64,000 bases of DNA from Taudactylus pleione (GCA_031769625.1 JAUIMM010000126.1:7340001-7404000); one strand, 5' to 3'. Counted from the stretch's first letter, positions 34,128 to 45,663 are shown. The notes: generated from the sequence alone by a model not told the origin. Program-made: numbers and translations.

Positions 34128-35883
34128 CGCCATATGGCTGCAGCCCACTTTGAATGGCTCTAGGGGGACACTACACCAATTGGGTGGGCATAGGTCCCAA
34201 AATACTGCACTTTTTTAAAGACTCCCATTCCGGGAAGCAGCTGTCATAAATTGATAATGTCGGAGCCTACCTGAGGGTAGCGTATGGACGTGTTAATACC
34301 ACGTCGACCTGAGCCTGACGCTGAGGTCCAACTGATCCCCCTTCAGGTGCAGTCACTTCAGCAGCATCGTGCCCTCTGCTAATAGACTACTTCATCTTGC
34401 CGGAGTCGCGTCATTGCACTACAGCGTACTGCCGGGGTAGCGCTGAACAGAGGGCAAGGAAGCTCATATGGGAGACCAGAGTTGCAATGGTGGCCTCTGG
34501 TACCCCTTCCTGGTAAGTGCTGCACTTTCCTTTTTTATTCCATCTGAGCGATGCCATTACTTATGGGTTATGCATTAGAGGTGTGGAGTCAGTCTTAATT
34601 AGTTAGTGCCTGTCTCCCACCCCTCCCCTCCCCTTCCACTAGAACCAAAGTCTTTTTTTTTTTTTTTCCTTTGGAGTAAGGCACTAGCTAGGTCCTAGCT
34701 TTTAGTGAGGTTTAATTTCTTTATTTTTCTGTTGGGTTGCTTAGTCCCTGGCTACAAGCACCAGCAGAGTGGGAGTTTGATAGAATAGAGGTTTGTGTGA
34801 ACCCAGTATTCCTCTCTAAAGATGGCCCCTGGGAGAGTCACCAAACTACGTAGTCCCAGGGTCTCTCTCCATACCCGACACACATCTGAGGGGGCCGCTG
34901 GCAAAAAAGGTAAGCTTGATGCATTTTATATGTAAAAGACTTTGTTGCTGCATTTTCTGCTTCCCGGCACGCCGCTTTTAAGCAGAGCGGCCGGGCATCT
35001 TATTACTCACAATGGCAGCAGCTGTAGGTGCATGTGCCTCTCCAGGCTTCCGCAGCACATGCCGCTTTCAACCAACACTACTGTTCCTCCCGGGGAACCA
35101 CTGGCTGAGATTACAGAGTGGAACATTCTGCCGGCTTTTGTGGGAGAGGGAGGCTTGTTGAACGCCCCAGGACGTGGCGCCGCAGCAAGTGCTGGTGCGC
35201 TTACTGTGACGTTATCACTTTGAGCCGCGGTAACAGATCCCTGCGGTTCTCTGGATTGAAATGTGGGCAGCTAGGTAAACGCCTAGGATGATGTCTGGCG
35301 TCCTGAAAGAAGCAGGATGCCGAAGTCGTGCCCGTCCACACTACCTCCAGGTATTTGAGTGACAGCAGGCTCACATGTCTTCAGAGCCACGCCCAAACAT
35401 TTTGCCGGCGTTGAGCGCTGCTGGAGCTCTGCTTGGCTGAGACTTGCTGCAAATTATAGGGGGAAGACTGTCTATTATCAGATCAGCAGTTAAACTGTAA
35501 TTATTACTTTGGGGGTATTAACCTGGTGATATGTTGGTTTTATAACATTATGTATATACTGTATAAGCACTTTTACTGCACTGTTTCTCAGGAATCTAGG
35601 CAGTAACATACATGGTTGTACTAAAAATTCTTTGTCTTTGGTTTTTATTGTTGTAAGTGAATGTGGACTTCAAGGAGTCCGTTTTTTTTTTTTTTTGCAC
35701 TTAAACAGATGGTTTAGAGTCTTATTAGCCTCTTCACTTTTGCTGTTATTTCATAAGCTGTGGTTGTTCTAAAACTAAAAAACCTTTAATTTTTTTTTTC
35801 TATTCAAACAGTACTACACTTTTTTCAGAGGAATTTGGGTAGCTATCTGTATTGGTTACACCGCTAACAGGCTCCCGACTATT

Positions 35884-36068
35884 CAGTGAGAACTCTCAGG
35901 AACCGTCAGCCAATCAGCAGCTGCTCTACAGTTAGCGGCTGCTGATTGGCTCCAGCACCTGACAGTTCCCTCGTGGGCTGGTCAGTATGTCAGGTGCCGG
36001 AGCCAATCAGCAGCCGCTAACTGTAGAGTGGCTGCTGATTGGCTGACTGCTCCTGACAGTTCTCACTG
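35884..36068. repeat. 81-bp inverted repeat with CCAAT-type motifs
   Basis: The arms 35884-35964 and 35988-36068 are 93 percent complementary (6 mismatches in 81) around a 23-base loop. Each arm contains AGCCAATCAGCAGC and its inverse GCTGCTGATTGGCT, so the structure is a palindrome of palindromes. It is probably the core of a foldback element inserted in DIRS copy B. Confidence 0.88.
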
Positions 36069-36686
36069 ACCTCCCTGGATTCTACGGAGACCAGTGCAAG
36101 GATGGAGGTGAGTATACGATCTATTTTGCGGGTCCATGCACACTGATTTGTACTTGGAGAAGAGGACAGACCGGCTGGTATAGGTAAGTATGTGATTGAT
36201 GTATGTGTGTTAAACTTTTACTGTATACAGTGTATGTGTACTGTCTCTATTTAACTATTTTACAGTGGGGGTACGGGTGCTGGCACTTGTAGTTCCACTG
36301 TAAAATACAATAGTTTACTTTGATTTTACACTTACCCCTGTACCCACAGCCCATTGGTGCGGGGAAGAGCCCTGGGCTTCAGAGCAAGCCTGGGGTTTCG
36401 GGAGAGGGGACCCCTTCTTGTGGGGGTCCCGACCTCCCCTGAGGTCCCCGTCTAGGCCTGACCGGCTTGGGGTGAGAATCCTGGAGACCCGGTAATAGGG
36501 TCTGCTGGTTGTGGCATTACACCCCGGTCAGTTTCAGTCCAGTGCTGGTTCAGGGCCAGTTCTATAGTTAAAACCAGGACTGGCCCTGCAGCCTGGTGCT
36601 GGTTCCTAAATTCTGGTGGAACCCTACTCGTTTTGTTCCCCGTAATTTTTGGAACCAGGACTGGCTGTCTAGTCCGGGGCTGGTTA

Positions 36687-36708
36687 TGCTTTGGGGGGGG
36701 GGGGGGGA
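36687..36708. repeat. poly(G) tract
   Basis: A run of about 17 G residues within a GC-rich non-coding block. Confidence 0.8.
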
Positions 36709-36789
36709 CCGGGGACCCGGGACCCTATGTATTTTTTTAAAAAAGTAAAAACTTTATATTAGGTATTCAGGCAGAAAAATACACATCAC

Positions 36790-37141
36790 ACTGATCTGTG
36801 TATATTTCTGGCAAACTCGCAGCTCAGGCGGTGGTCTATTTTAAACTTCAATTTATCAGTGAGTTTGCTACAATCTCACTCGAGATTGTAATCTCAATTT
36901 TTTTATTTTTTTTTTATTAAATTTGCTAGTTGGATCTTTTTTATGTATAGCACTTCCTAGTTTGGCTGATGGTGAGTTTATTCGAGTTTGCAATCTCACA
37001 TGAGTTTTAACAGTGAAAATAGAGAACTCCCTTCCAAACTCACTCGAGTTTGTCTTTAGTAAATTTGAGAGATGAAAAACATGCCTTAACTCATGTGAGA
37101 TTGCAATCTCACCCAAAGTCAATTCTTAGTTAATTTACCCC
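36790..37141. mobile_element. probable MITE with GAGTTTG / CAATCTCAC inverted words
   Basis: GAGATTGTAATCTCA, GCAATCTCACATGAG and CATGTGAGATTGCAATCTCAC recur in both orientations around 36865-37115. The exact ends are not resolved. It lies just before the resumption of copy B ORF1. Confidence 0.45.
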
Positions 37142-38599
37142 CGAGTATGGAGAAGCCAGACAAGGATTCCAAAAAACAGGGATAGGTCACTTTTTATACT
37201 TGTACAAATTGTGATAAAAAAATTGCCAAAAGGTACTGACCCAGGGTCCCTCTGTGCTGGTTGTTCACAGGGGGATTCACTACCGAGATGTACGGGTGAA
37301 CAGTTCGTGATGCCTGATTGAGCTAGGCCATAGGTGAATTGCATCACTCAGGCAAATTTTACGTTACCCTGTGCTCAAGCTCCTGCTTTGTCTGATCCCT
37401 TGGTAGAGCCCAGGGTATGGGATGATGTCTCTCTCAGATGGTAACTTCCCTAAATAAAATTGTAGCGTCAGCAGTGCCCACAGCCGTGAAGAGACGTTCA
37501 GGCCATTCCTCATTGGATTTTCCTGGAGAAGAGGCTTCAGCTACCTCTTCCGAGGAAGGAGGGGAATTGGATTATGACTGAGAAGACACCTAAAACTGGG
37601 AGGGTGATTCCCATTCTGATTCAGGAGTTTCTATGTTGATAGATGTGGTCAGGGAGACCTTGCATCTGCAGGAAACAGTTATTTCAGTACCTAGTTCAGT
37701 TTCTTAAAACATGAGAAGAAACCTGTATTTGTTCTCTCAGAATTTTCACATTTTGAGGAAATATTAAAAAGAGTCCAAATTACATTATGAAAAATATTTA
37801 AGTATCTTTATCCTTTTTTGGAAGAGGATACCAAGCTTTGGGAAATTCCACCCATGGTGGATGCTCCTATTGATAGGTTGGTCAGGAATACTGTTATTCT
37901 CACAACACAGTTTGTAACTCCTAAAGATCATATGGATAAAAAAAATGAGACTGTACTTAATTCTATATTCACTTTATCAGGAGTCTCACTGCGCCCAGTT
38001 CTGGCCAGCACCTGGGTGATAAAGTATATTAAAATTCCTGGATGAACCAGATGATTGCTGGGTTTCAAACGGGATTTGTCTGAAGCTAGTTCTTCTGATC
38101 AGATTTCGGAAGCTCTGACCTATATAGGTGATACTTTACTATTCATGTACAGTCTCATATTTCTGCTTTGGCCATTTCCAACAGACGTTCATTTGGCTTA
38201 AAACATGGAAGGCAAATAGAGTCCAAGCATGCTTTAGAAGCATTGCCTTTTGAAGGAGGTTTTCTGTTTGGTCCAGAATTAACTAAAATTATTTCTGAGG
38301 TCACAGGAGGAAAAAATCCTTACCTTCCCGTAGCATCCAAAACCAGAATCCCCTAGGTTTCGTTCCTTTTGGGCTCAAGCCAAGGGAAGCTTTCAGGCCT
38401 TCCGGGCAACACCTAGGGGTCACCGTAGAGGTGCCTTTTGGGGATGTGGTGTCCATAGCATCCATCGCCCTGCTGTTAAGTCAGCAGGTCAATCCACAGG
38501 ACTGGGAACCGTCCTCTGGTGGGAGGCCATTTATATTCTGGGAAACTTGGGAGTCAATCCAACCAGATTTTTGGATAAGTCAACTAGTAACCAGAGGTT

Positions 38600-39320
38600 A
38601 AGTTTTAGATCTGGCAGCTCCTGTTCCAGAAAGATTCTTTTCCACTCCTCTCCCTGTGGATGGTTGCAGAAAGGCTGCTCTCATAGAGGCAACTTCTGCG
38701 CTTTCCGATTCTAGAATAATTATTCCAGTTCTGGTACTACAGCAAGGCCTGGGGTTCTACTTCAGTCTTTTCTTGGAAGACAAACTGGACAGGTCATTTT
38801 GTCCCATTCTCAACCTCAGGTGGTTAAATGCTTATCTCTGCTTGGAAAAATTCAAGATGGAGTCGATGAGGTCTGTCATTTGTTCAATGGAGGAAGGGGA
38901 ATGTTTGGCCTCCATAGATATCAAGGATGCTTACCTCCATATTCCTATATGGAGGGGTCATAAACATCTTCTGCAGTTTGCAGTGGGGCACCAGCATTTT
39001 CAGTTCCAGGCTCTTCCATTCTGTTTGTCCACCGCTCCCAGAGCCTTTAAAAAGGTTATGGCACACGTGATCTACCTACTCAGGAGTTCGGTCAGTCAAT
39101 GTATTGGCTTATCTGGACAATATGTTGCTAATGACACCCTCAATAGCCATATTGCAACAGCATCTTCAGATTACCTTAGGCATGCTCCAGAGATTCGGCT
39201 GAATCGTCAATTTTCCCAAATTTAATTTAATCTCAGAGATGGTATTTTTGGGTCTTCTCTTCGACACCCAGTGTTGCATCATCGATGGGTGAAGCCAGAC
39301 CCTAAAACAGGCAGATGTTC
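38600..39320 (+). pseudogene. DIRS copy B reverse transcriptase, YLDN active site
   Basis: An open frame at 38656-39225 contains 'CPILNLRWLNAYLCLEKFKM' and motif A 'LASIDIKDAYLHIPIW', then 'ALPFCLSTAPRAFKKVMAHV'. The catalytic box near 39110-39130 is out of frame and reads AYLDNMLL, so the second aspartate is Asn. Downstream sequence 'FLGLLFDTQCCI' matches the connection region of the other copies. The RT is inactive through both the frameshift and the substitution. Confidence 0.75.
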
Positions 39321-40170
39321 AGATTATCTCTGCATACCAGTCAGTCACTTCTATGGTGGCTACAGGATGCAAATCTGAACAGGGGTTGCCAATTGTTAGG
39401 CTAGCATATGTGTTGACAATTGTCCAAATTATTACTGACAGATTTGGGAGCGGTGGTTCTAGACAGGCACCTACAGGGTTTTTGGGCCGCCAGGAAGCTT
39501 CTCTTTCCATCAATAGATGGAATTGAGCCTGAACGAATGCATACGGAATAGCCCTTAATTCTAGTATAAGGAGCCTACCAGTGCGAATCCAATCAGACAA
39601 TGCCACGGCAGTTGCTTATATAAACCAGCAGGGTGGCACAGCAATGAGGGAGGTTTCTCACATCCTTCATTGGGCTATTTTGGCAATTTACATTCCATGA
39701 GTGGGCAACTGGGTGACTGACTGCCACAGTGTGCATCCAGGGGAATGGGAATTTACACCAGGAGGTGTTTGCGGAAATAGTTTCCAGATAGGGATCTCCA
39801 GACAGATCTAATTGCTTCTCATCTCAACAAGAAATTTCCAAGGTATGGATCTTTGACCCGGGATCCTCTGGCATCTCTGGTGGATGCCATGACAGCACCT
39901 TGGGTGTTCCAGTTGGGATGCATCTTTCCTCCTCTGGTAATGTTACCAAAGGTAACTCAGCAGATTCGATCAGTGGCACTGCCGGTCATTCTGGTGGCTC
40001 CAGATTGGCCGCGCCGTCATTGGTACAGTTTTTTCGGAACATGCTTGCAGATGTTCCTTTATCGTTTGCCCCTGCATCCAGATCTATTACTTCAAGGTCC
40101 ATGTCATCAACCTGATTTGCCTTGCTTGGCTTTGACGGCATTGTTTTTGAATACAATATTTTGAGGGCCA
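39320..40170 (+). pseudogene. DIRS copy B RNase H and methyltransferase-like region
   Basis: RNase H is represented by 'RIQSDNATAVAYINQQGGTA' near 39585-39645, with the catalytic Asp in QSDNAT. 'HPGEWEF' near 39735 and the block 'LPLHPDLLLQGPCHQPDLPC' (40070-40130) correspond to the C-terminal region after RNase H in copies A and D. Stops and frameshifts occur throughout. The methyltransferase identity is inferred from position only. Confidence 0.6.
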
Positions 40171-41640
40171 AAGGGTTTTCAGAAAACCATGATACTAGTC
40201 ACTTCCCAGATTTATCGGATATGGAAGATATATATTTGTGTGAAATATATTTGTTGTCCTGAAAGGTTCCGAGTCTCGTCTCTTGTGTTTTCTGCAAGAG
40301 GGGTTGGTTAAGGGTCTAAAAGTGTCCTCTCTTAATTGATCTCACTTTGAAGGTTGTTTTCCTTTTTGCCATTGCCTTGGCCAAAAGGAAATCTGAGTTA
40401 GCTGCTCTTTCTTGTAAATCTCTGCTTTTCATGAGAATAGGGTAGTGTTACGCACTAAACCTTCCTTTATTCAGGGTCCATAGGGGTCCACAGGGATACC
40501 GTGGGGAGAATGTGGTTGGAGTGATCCAGGCACCAAACAGTTAAGGTTTCAGCTCCCAGGATTCCTCACGGTCCTCCTCCACATATACCCCGGCCACAGG
40601 CATTCAGACGCACCTTTGAAACGGGACTGCTCAGGCTCAAGCTTTTAGTTTTTTAGTTTTGTTTTTAAGCTAGCAGTGCTGAACGTCTGAATTAAGATGC
40701 ATGCACTGTCACTCAGTCTACCTCCGCCAGGCCGCAACACCAGTAACATCTCTGGTGATTTTGGCAGGTCATGCCAGAGCTTGCTAGTAGTGATGCTGGG
40801 GCCAGGACTGCAACCGGACGCAAAGATGTCAGGTAAGGCGATTTCTCGCTTACGGGGAATCTCACACATCAGTTTCTGCTTCCGGCCCTGGAGACACACT
40901 GGAAGCTGCTGCAGTGAAGGCTTTGTCTCCGACTCCCTCATTTGTGAGCGTTTCTGGTGTACAATTGTTTTTCATTCTCCTCTTTCCTTCTCCTGCCTGG
41001 GCTTGTTTATAGAACTGACTGCGTGTAACCGGGGGTGGGGTATATGTGGAGGAGGCCTGTGAGGCTTCGTTGCAGTGAAAAGCTTAACTGTTTGGTGCCT
41101 GGATCGCTCCCCATGGTATCCCTGTGGACCCTATGGACTTCGATGTAAAAGAGTTATCAACGGTAAGTCTACCATAACTCTTATTTTCTGCCGAAGGTGG
41201 TATCTACATTCCACATTAACCTGGATATTGTCCTTCCAGCTTTTCGCTAGGTTTCAGTGACTAGAGAAGCTTCTTCCTTTAGCACTGTTGGATGCAGTAC
41301 GTGCGTTACGCATTTACTTGGAGCGCACTGGGTCTTTAAAGAGTACGGATTCTTTGCTGGTGTTGGTTGATGCACCAAAAAGAGACTGGCCAGCCTCGAA
41401 AGGATCCATCACTAGATGAGTCACTTCTGCCATTTTGGCAGGCATATTTGTCTTCAAATGTGACTGTTCCGGCCTCAATTCAGGCCCACTCGACTCGTGC
41501 TGTCGGGGGTTCTTAGGCTGTGCGGAATGTTGCCTTGGTTGAGCAGCTGTGCAAAGCAGCTACCTGGTTATCCGTACACACTTTACAAAATGTTACCGCT
41601 TTCATACATTTAGAGCGATGGATGCCAGTGTGGGGCAAAA
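40170..41640 (+). pseudogene. DIRS copy B tyrosine recombinase, split by a small DIRS insertion
   Basis: The N-terminal part and 'FAIALAKRKSELAALSCK' (about 40365-40420, first catalytic Arg region) precede an insertion at 40469-41184. Directly after it, 'LPKVVSTFHINLDIVLPAF' continues the same gene. Near 41484 'AHSTRAVGG' gives the HxxR catalytic box, and near 41540-41600 'QLCKAATWLSVHTL' is the C-terminal box, whose Tyr position is degraded. Several stops lie between. Removing the insertion restores the local reading phase. Confidence 0.7.
40469..41184. mobile_element. non-autonomous 716-bp DIRS-alpha derivative inside copy B
   Basis: The left end TTCAGGGTCCATAGGGGTCC and the right end GTGGACCCTATGGACTTCG are inverted repeats. 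They continue inward for about 80 bases through the block ATCCAGGCACCAAACAGTTAA and its complement. The left 480 bases match the D' 5' region (46482-46960), and the right 200 bases match copy A's 3' region; all coding sequence is deleted. TTT lies on both sides (40466-40468 and 41185-41187), and joining the flanks restores the recombinase sequence CCTTCCTTTCTGCCG. Confidence 0.85.
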
Positions 41641-41949
41641 AAATCTTTGAGCCCCCCTTAATTGGCTTGCTTTGGTATATCCCAGAAGTAATGGCATCCC
41701 CCAGATGGATGAAAACGCAAATACAATTTTTACATGGTATTAACACGTCCATACACTACCCTCTGGTAGGCTCCTACATCATCAATTTAAGGCAGCTGCT
41801 TCCTGGGATGGGGTTCTTTAAAAAAGGTGCAGTATTTTGGAATCCATGCCCACCCAATTGGTGTACTGCCCCCCCCAACCCTACCCTAGAGCCATTCAAA
41901 GCGGGCTGCAGCCATATGGCGGAGCACCGCTCTGAGAGGGTGGCCGCTT

Positions 41950-42358
41950 GCCTTTTTAAGTGCGGCCTCCTGGTTGCCACAGCTTTAGCGACCGACCAGG
42001 TTGATGGGCACGATGGTCAAGACCATCGGGGCTTGCGACGAGACCCTAAGGTTGGGTCTCGGCAATCGCAAGCCCCAGGGAGCTTCCTGCTCTGATCGAG
42101 CAGGATGCTCCCCACTGACACTGCTGATATCAGTGTGGCCGCCCACGGCAGGCATTCCTTAAGGAACGCCAGTTTGTGAAACAACCCCCCCGCCACGCCT
42201 ACAAAATGGGTCGAGCTGTCGATCACAATCGACAGCTGCCCGTTTTGAATTGAGCTCTGGAGCGAGATAATTTCTCTCACTCCGGGGCATGCGCAGGGCT
42301 TAAAAATCGACCCGTTGCGAGCGCTCAGCGCTTGCGACCAGTTCTGAATGAGGTCCAC
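41950..42358. mobile_element. GC-rich palindromic MITE in the right terminus of copy B
   Basis: This is a relative of the element at 29751. It has the right end AGTTCTGAATGAGGTCC and shared words such as GATGGTCAAGACCATCG, GATATCAGTGTGGCCG and GCATTCCTTAAGGAACGCC. The left boundary is not clear. Confidence 0.65.
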
Positions 42359-42518
42359 AGTTCTATAAGGGAGCTGAGCTGTTTGGGTAAAATTCTAAAT
42401 AAAACACAAGACGAAAAACAAACAAAGGCCTATTAACATCTGTGCCTCTTCTGCAGGCACTAACTAAAAAAAAAAAAGTTGGATGGACTCCAAGGAAGAG
42501 ATTTTACGGTGAGTAAAA

Positions 42519-42950
42519 TATATTTTTTGCTTGTCTTGCCCCTCTGAGCTGTGTGGAAATGGCAGATGGGGGCAATCATCTTGGTTGGGACAGCAGGGGC
42601 TTTTAAAAAGATTCCCCCCATCATGCCTTATTGTGGCTGATGGTGAGGAATGGGCTAGCTGCAGGTTGTGTATGTCCGTGGGATTGTCTTTGGTTAAATA
42701 GTTCCTTGGCTCTTTCAATATTTCTGTAGGTTGCCAGGAGCGGTTTATCTTTTTCTTAAATTGTACATAGTCCTAACTTTTTGTTAGTCAGGGGAGCAGG
42801 TTCTATTAAGCTTAAGTTTAAACTTAACTTGGTGATTGAGCTCTGATTCTGGAGTATAAGGCAGAAGGTATCCCTCTTTCCATGTATGCAGGGTGGGTAA
42901 GCATCCCAAAGAGAAGCATGGAACTGATCAGGCTTTGCATTATATATTTT
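42519..42950. other. spacer between DIRS copies B and E
   Basis: No gene or defined repeat ends. The sequence may still be the decayed 5' region of copy E. Confidence 0.3.
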
Positions 42951-42959
42951 CAAAATGTT

Positions 42960-44060
42960 CTACCAAAATTCCAGGTGGAAGCACAGATCTGGATGCGTTT
43001 TGTGCAGCATGCGAGGCTTAGACACTAAGCGCATTTCTGAGGGGTTTGCCGGCTTTGGAGAAGATGCCTGTCTGAGTGAAGGTCATGGCTCAGTCCATTG
43101 CAAATTTGGCCCATCGGGTAAATCGGCAGACTGAAGTGTTTCCACTCCACCCTGTGCTCAGCTGTTGTTACCTCCCAGGTCACCTCTCCCTGTAGATCAG
43201 GGTAATCTGGTAGAACCGGGGTGAGCTCTTAACATTGAGAAGGGACTATTTATCGAGTTTGTAATGATATAGACAAAATGACTGATTCTTCTGTGGCAAC
43301 TCGCTCTAAGAAGTGTCAGAATTACCACTGAGCCATCTTTCCTGATGAAGTCTTGAAAGATTCCAGGTGGAGACTTTAGTGCAGGACTGGCTTGACCATT
43401 CTGAATGAGAAGAGGACTTGCCAGATAGTGAGTCCAGGATCTGATCATAGCTATTCGCCAGACTTTACAGATCTCGGATGATGTCCCTATTAGGGCGGAA
43501 ACTTCCTCTGCCCTCTTCAAACGGAAGAAGTAGGCAGTTTCTTTTACTTCATTTTCACATTTTGAGGAGGTCATGGGAGAGTCCTAGTTTAAGCCAGACA
43601 AAAGTGTGAATGTTCCCACCAGGTTTTAAGTTTACATTTCTTTGAGGTGGATGGAGATTTGTGGGAGTTGCCAGATACAGTAGACCACTCTATTGCTAGA
43701 CTGCCAAACTTTAAATAAGGAATTGCTTAAATTTTCAGCAGTGTTGAGATTCAACGGGCTGTATGATGGAGGCTATATTGGAGTCCTTATTTGCGCTTGC
43801 AAGGACAGCGCTGCGACTGACTTTGGCTTGGTAGACAAGGCGATGAACACATGGAATCATCAGTTGACAGAGGAGGTAAGGTCCAGTATGATTTCATCCC
43901 ATCTCTTTGCCATGCTAGATAAGGCTAAAAAGCATCCATCTATACAGGCTATTCACCTTTGGATACAACCCCTTTATTTTAGGCATATCTGCCTTAGTGG
44001 TTTCTGCCAGGAGATCTTTGTAGTTAAGGTCAAGGGAGGTAAACCTGGAATTTTTTAGAA
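42960..44060 (+). pseudogene. DIRS copy E ORF1 (gag-like), broken
   Basis: A CAAC cysteine pair appears near 43000, followed by degraded frames. The best open stretch, 43693-44058, contains 'VDKAMNTWNHQLTEEVRSSM' and ends shortly after a Lys/Gly-rich tail. Location upstream of the RT and a repeated acidic-to-basic trend agree with DIRS ORF1. It is too decayed for a functional statement. Confidence 0.45.
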
Positions 44061-44377
44061 CCCTCAAAGCGATTCCATTTGAGTGTAAGTGGCCGTTGGG
44101 TCCAGAAAGAGATCACATAATTTCCCAGATGACAGAATGTAAGAGTCCTTGCCTTCCAGTATTACCTTCTAGGGCTAAAACTCCTAGGTTTTTAGGCCCT
44201 TTTGTTTCCCTGGAAAGTCTCTGGCAGGGATTAATAGGGCCATGGTAACTAGACATTTAAAAACCAAGCCAGGAGAAGTCTTCAGTGTGACATTCCGCAG
44301 GCTGGTTCTGTACTGCTGGTAGTAGGAGCTCATCTGCTTCAGTTCCAGGTCACATGCTTCATATCAACCTCTGATCT

Positions 44378-45060
44378 TTGGATCAGAAAGGTGGTGTCCT
44401 GAGGATATATTTTTTTCTTAGCTCTCGCACGTCCTTGACTGCACAGATTTTCTTTTTTTCTACTCCTTTTCCAAAAGATCCAATCCGAGGAGTGGCTATG
44501 CAACAGACAGTGCTAGCCATAGTCATTGTTCTGAATCCACAGGATCAAGAAGAGTTGTGGTTCTACTCCAACCTTATTCTGGTTCCAAAACCAGATGTCT
44601 CTTTTCGCCAAGTGCTCAATTTCAAAGGGTTGATCTGTCATTTACTTGTAGACCGGTTCAAGATGGAATCTCTGAATTTGGTCATTGCTTCAATGAATGG
44701 GTGGTGAATTCCTGGCATCATTTGATACCATTGACTCATATTTACTTGTACCAGTCTGTGCAGGAGATCACAAGCTTTTCAGGTTTGAGTTGGAGGTCCT
44801 CTTGTTTACTAGTTTCAAGCCTTACCCTTTGGGATTGATATGGTTCCAAGTTATGGTAGCCATGGTGGCTTGGCTGCGGAGACAGGGCATTACCATTCTC
44901 CCTTACTTAGATGACTTATTGATCAAGTCATGGTTCAGTGCGCAATTCAATTTTCCTTTCAAGGTTGTAATAGAAACCTTGGAGGAACACGGCGGAATCA
45001 TAAATTTCACAAATCCAAGCTGGTGCCATCCCTGCGTATAGTCTTTTTAGGGATGCTGTT
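44378..45060 (+). pseudogene. DIRS copy E reverse transcriptase, YLDD retained
   Basis: The frame at 44378-44707 has 'WFYSNLILVPKPDVSFRQVL' and 'DRFKMESLNLVIASMNGW'. The overlapping frame at 44697-45041 continues with 'MVAMVAWLRRQGITILPYLD' and 'DLLIKSW', so the YxDD metal-binding box is intact. Motif A is altered ('ASFDTIDSYLLVPV', DIQDAYLHIPI in relatives). The gene is split by a frameshift around 44700 and truncated in RNase H. Confidence 0.75.
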
Positions 45061-45121
45061 TTACACCACTGTTTGAAGTTTTACTGACTGGGAAAAGTGG
45101 CAGCTCTTCCAATCAATATTC

Positions 45122-45663
45122 TAGAACGAAGGACAATGGATCTGAATCAGAGATGTACGCTATGCTTATGTTTTCGCAGTTGAGTGATCTGCGATTTTGT
45201 GTATACACCTAAGTTGCAGTGCACATGTGTCGTACATTACCATAGTCTCTTGCATCTACTTTTTACTTCTTACAGTGTGACAGTCAGTGAGAGTTTGTGG
45301 GAGTCTTTGGGGAGTAACGGCAAAGACTGCAGGCATATCACAACTGTTTGATTGTCATATCCAGAGTTTGTGATCCTGTACGCCAGAAATTTGGCTCTGG
45401 TGTCTCAGTTTCTGCACCCATTTTGCTGGACAGTGGGCTTACTTGGGTCTACGACAGTTGAATGATCTGTGCCCGATGCTGCATCTTTGAATGCAGATGC
45501 TGTGACATTTTACACAGATGCATTGACTTGCAAGCCGCAGGTGGGCGTCTCAATATAGGTTGTATAAAAATATTCCATTTTATGGAGCAAGATCCAGAAA
45601 GCCTCAGATGACCTTAATGAGCGTGCTTCTTGTGACTGCAGATTGGCAGAGAAGGGCATAGTA
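45122..45663. other. MITE-like sequence of the GGATCTGAATCAGAG group, not fully resolved
   Basis: It begins with GGATCTGAATCAGAGATGTACG, related to the ends at 9627 and 29751. The remainder is mixed sequence without a matching right end. Confidence 0.35.

Larger units (their letters stand above)
34819..38356 (+). pseudogene. DIRS copy B ORF1 (gag-like), interrupted
   Basis: A plausible start at 34819 ('MAPGRVTKLRSPRVSLHT') runs into GTAAGC at 34909. ORF1-like sequence resumes at about 37147 with CTNC, then 14 residues, then (after a 1-base shift) CAGC, the same paired cysteine spacing as in copies C, D and D'. Later parts are 37818-38045 ('MVDAPIDRLVRNTVILTTQF', aligning with 'PVVDSHVTCLVRSATLPMPA' of D) and 38168-38356. 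The 34.9-37.1 kb gap is filled by repeats. Whether the first piece is a true 5' exon or coincidental could not be settled. Confidence 0.5.
33312..42518 (+). mobile_element. DIRS retrotransposon copy B (family beta), old and heavily interrupted
   Basis: Inverted termini lie about 8 kb apart. The left one (33312-34306) pairs with the right one (41737-42475) through words such as GTGCCTGCAGGAGGCAC, CAGCTCCCTTAT, CGCCATATGGCTGC and TGGACGTGTTAATACCA. Each terminus is itself interrupted: the left by an insertion at 33441-34127, the right by a MITE. Between them, on the + strand, lie ORF1, RT, RNase H/methyltransferase and recombinase relics in the normal DIRS order. Further insertions occupy about 35-37.1 kb and 40469-41184. 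The right end is near 42518 (AAGAGATTTTACGGTGAGT). Confidence 0.7.
42950..45121 (+). mobile_element. DIRS fragment copy E (family beta-like)
   Basis: ORF1 relics (42960-44060) are followed by RT (44378-45041) and the first RNase H block 'LPINILE' near 45105. The copy ends at about 45121, where a GGATCTGAATCAGAGATG repeat begins. No recombinase, ICR or right terminus remains. The left terminus was not found. Confidence 0.65.

Noticed and set aside
34942..35223. A 93-codon plus-strand frame
   Set aside because: No similarity to DIRS proteins was seen. It lies in the repeat-filled gap of copy B ORF1.
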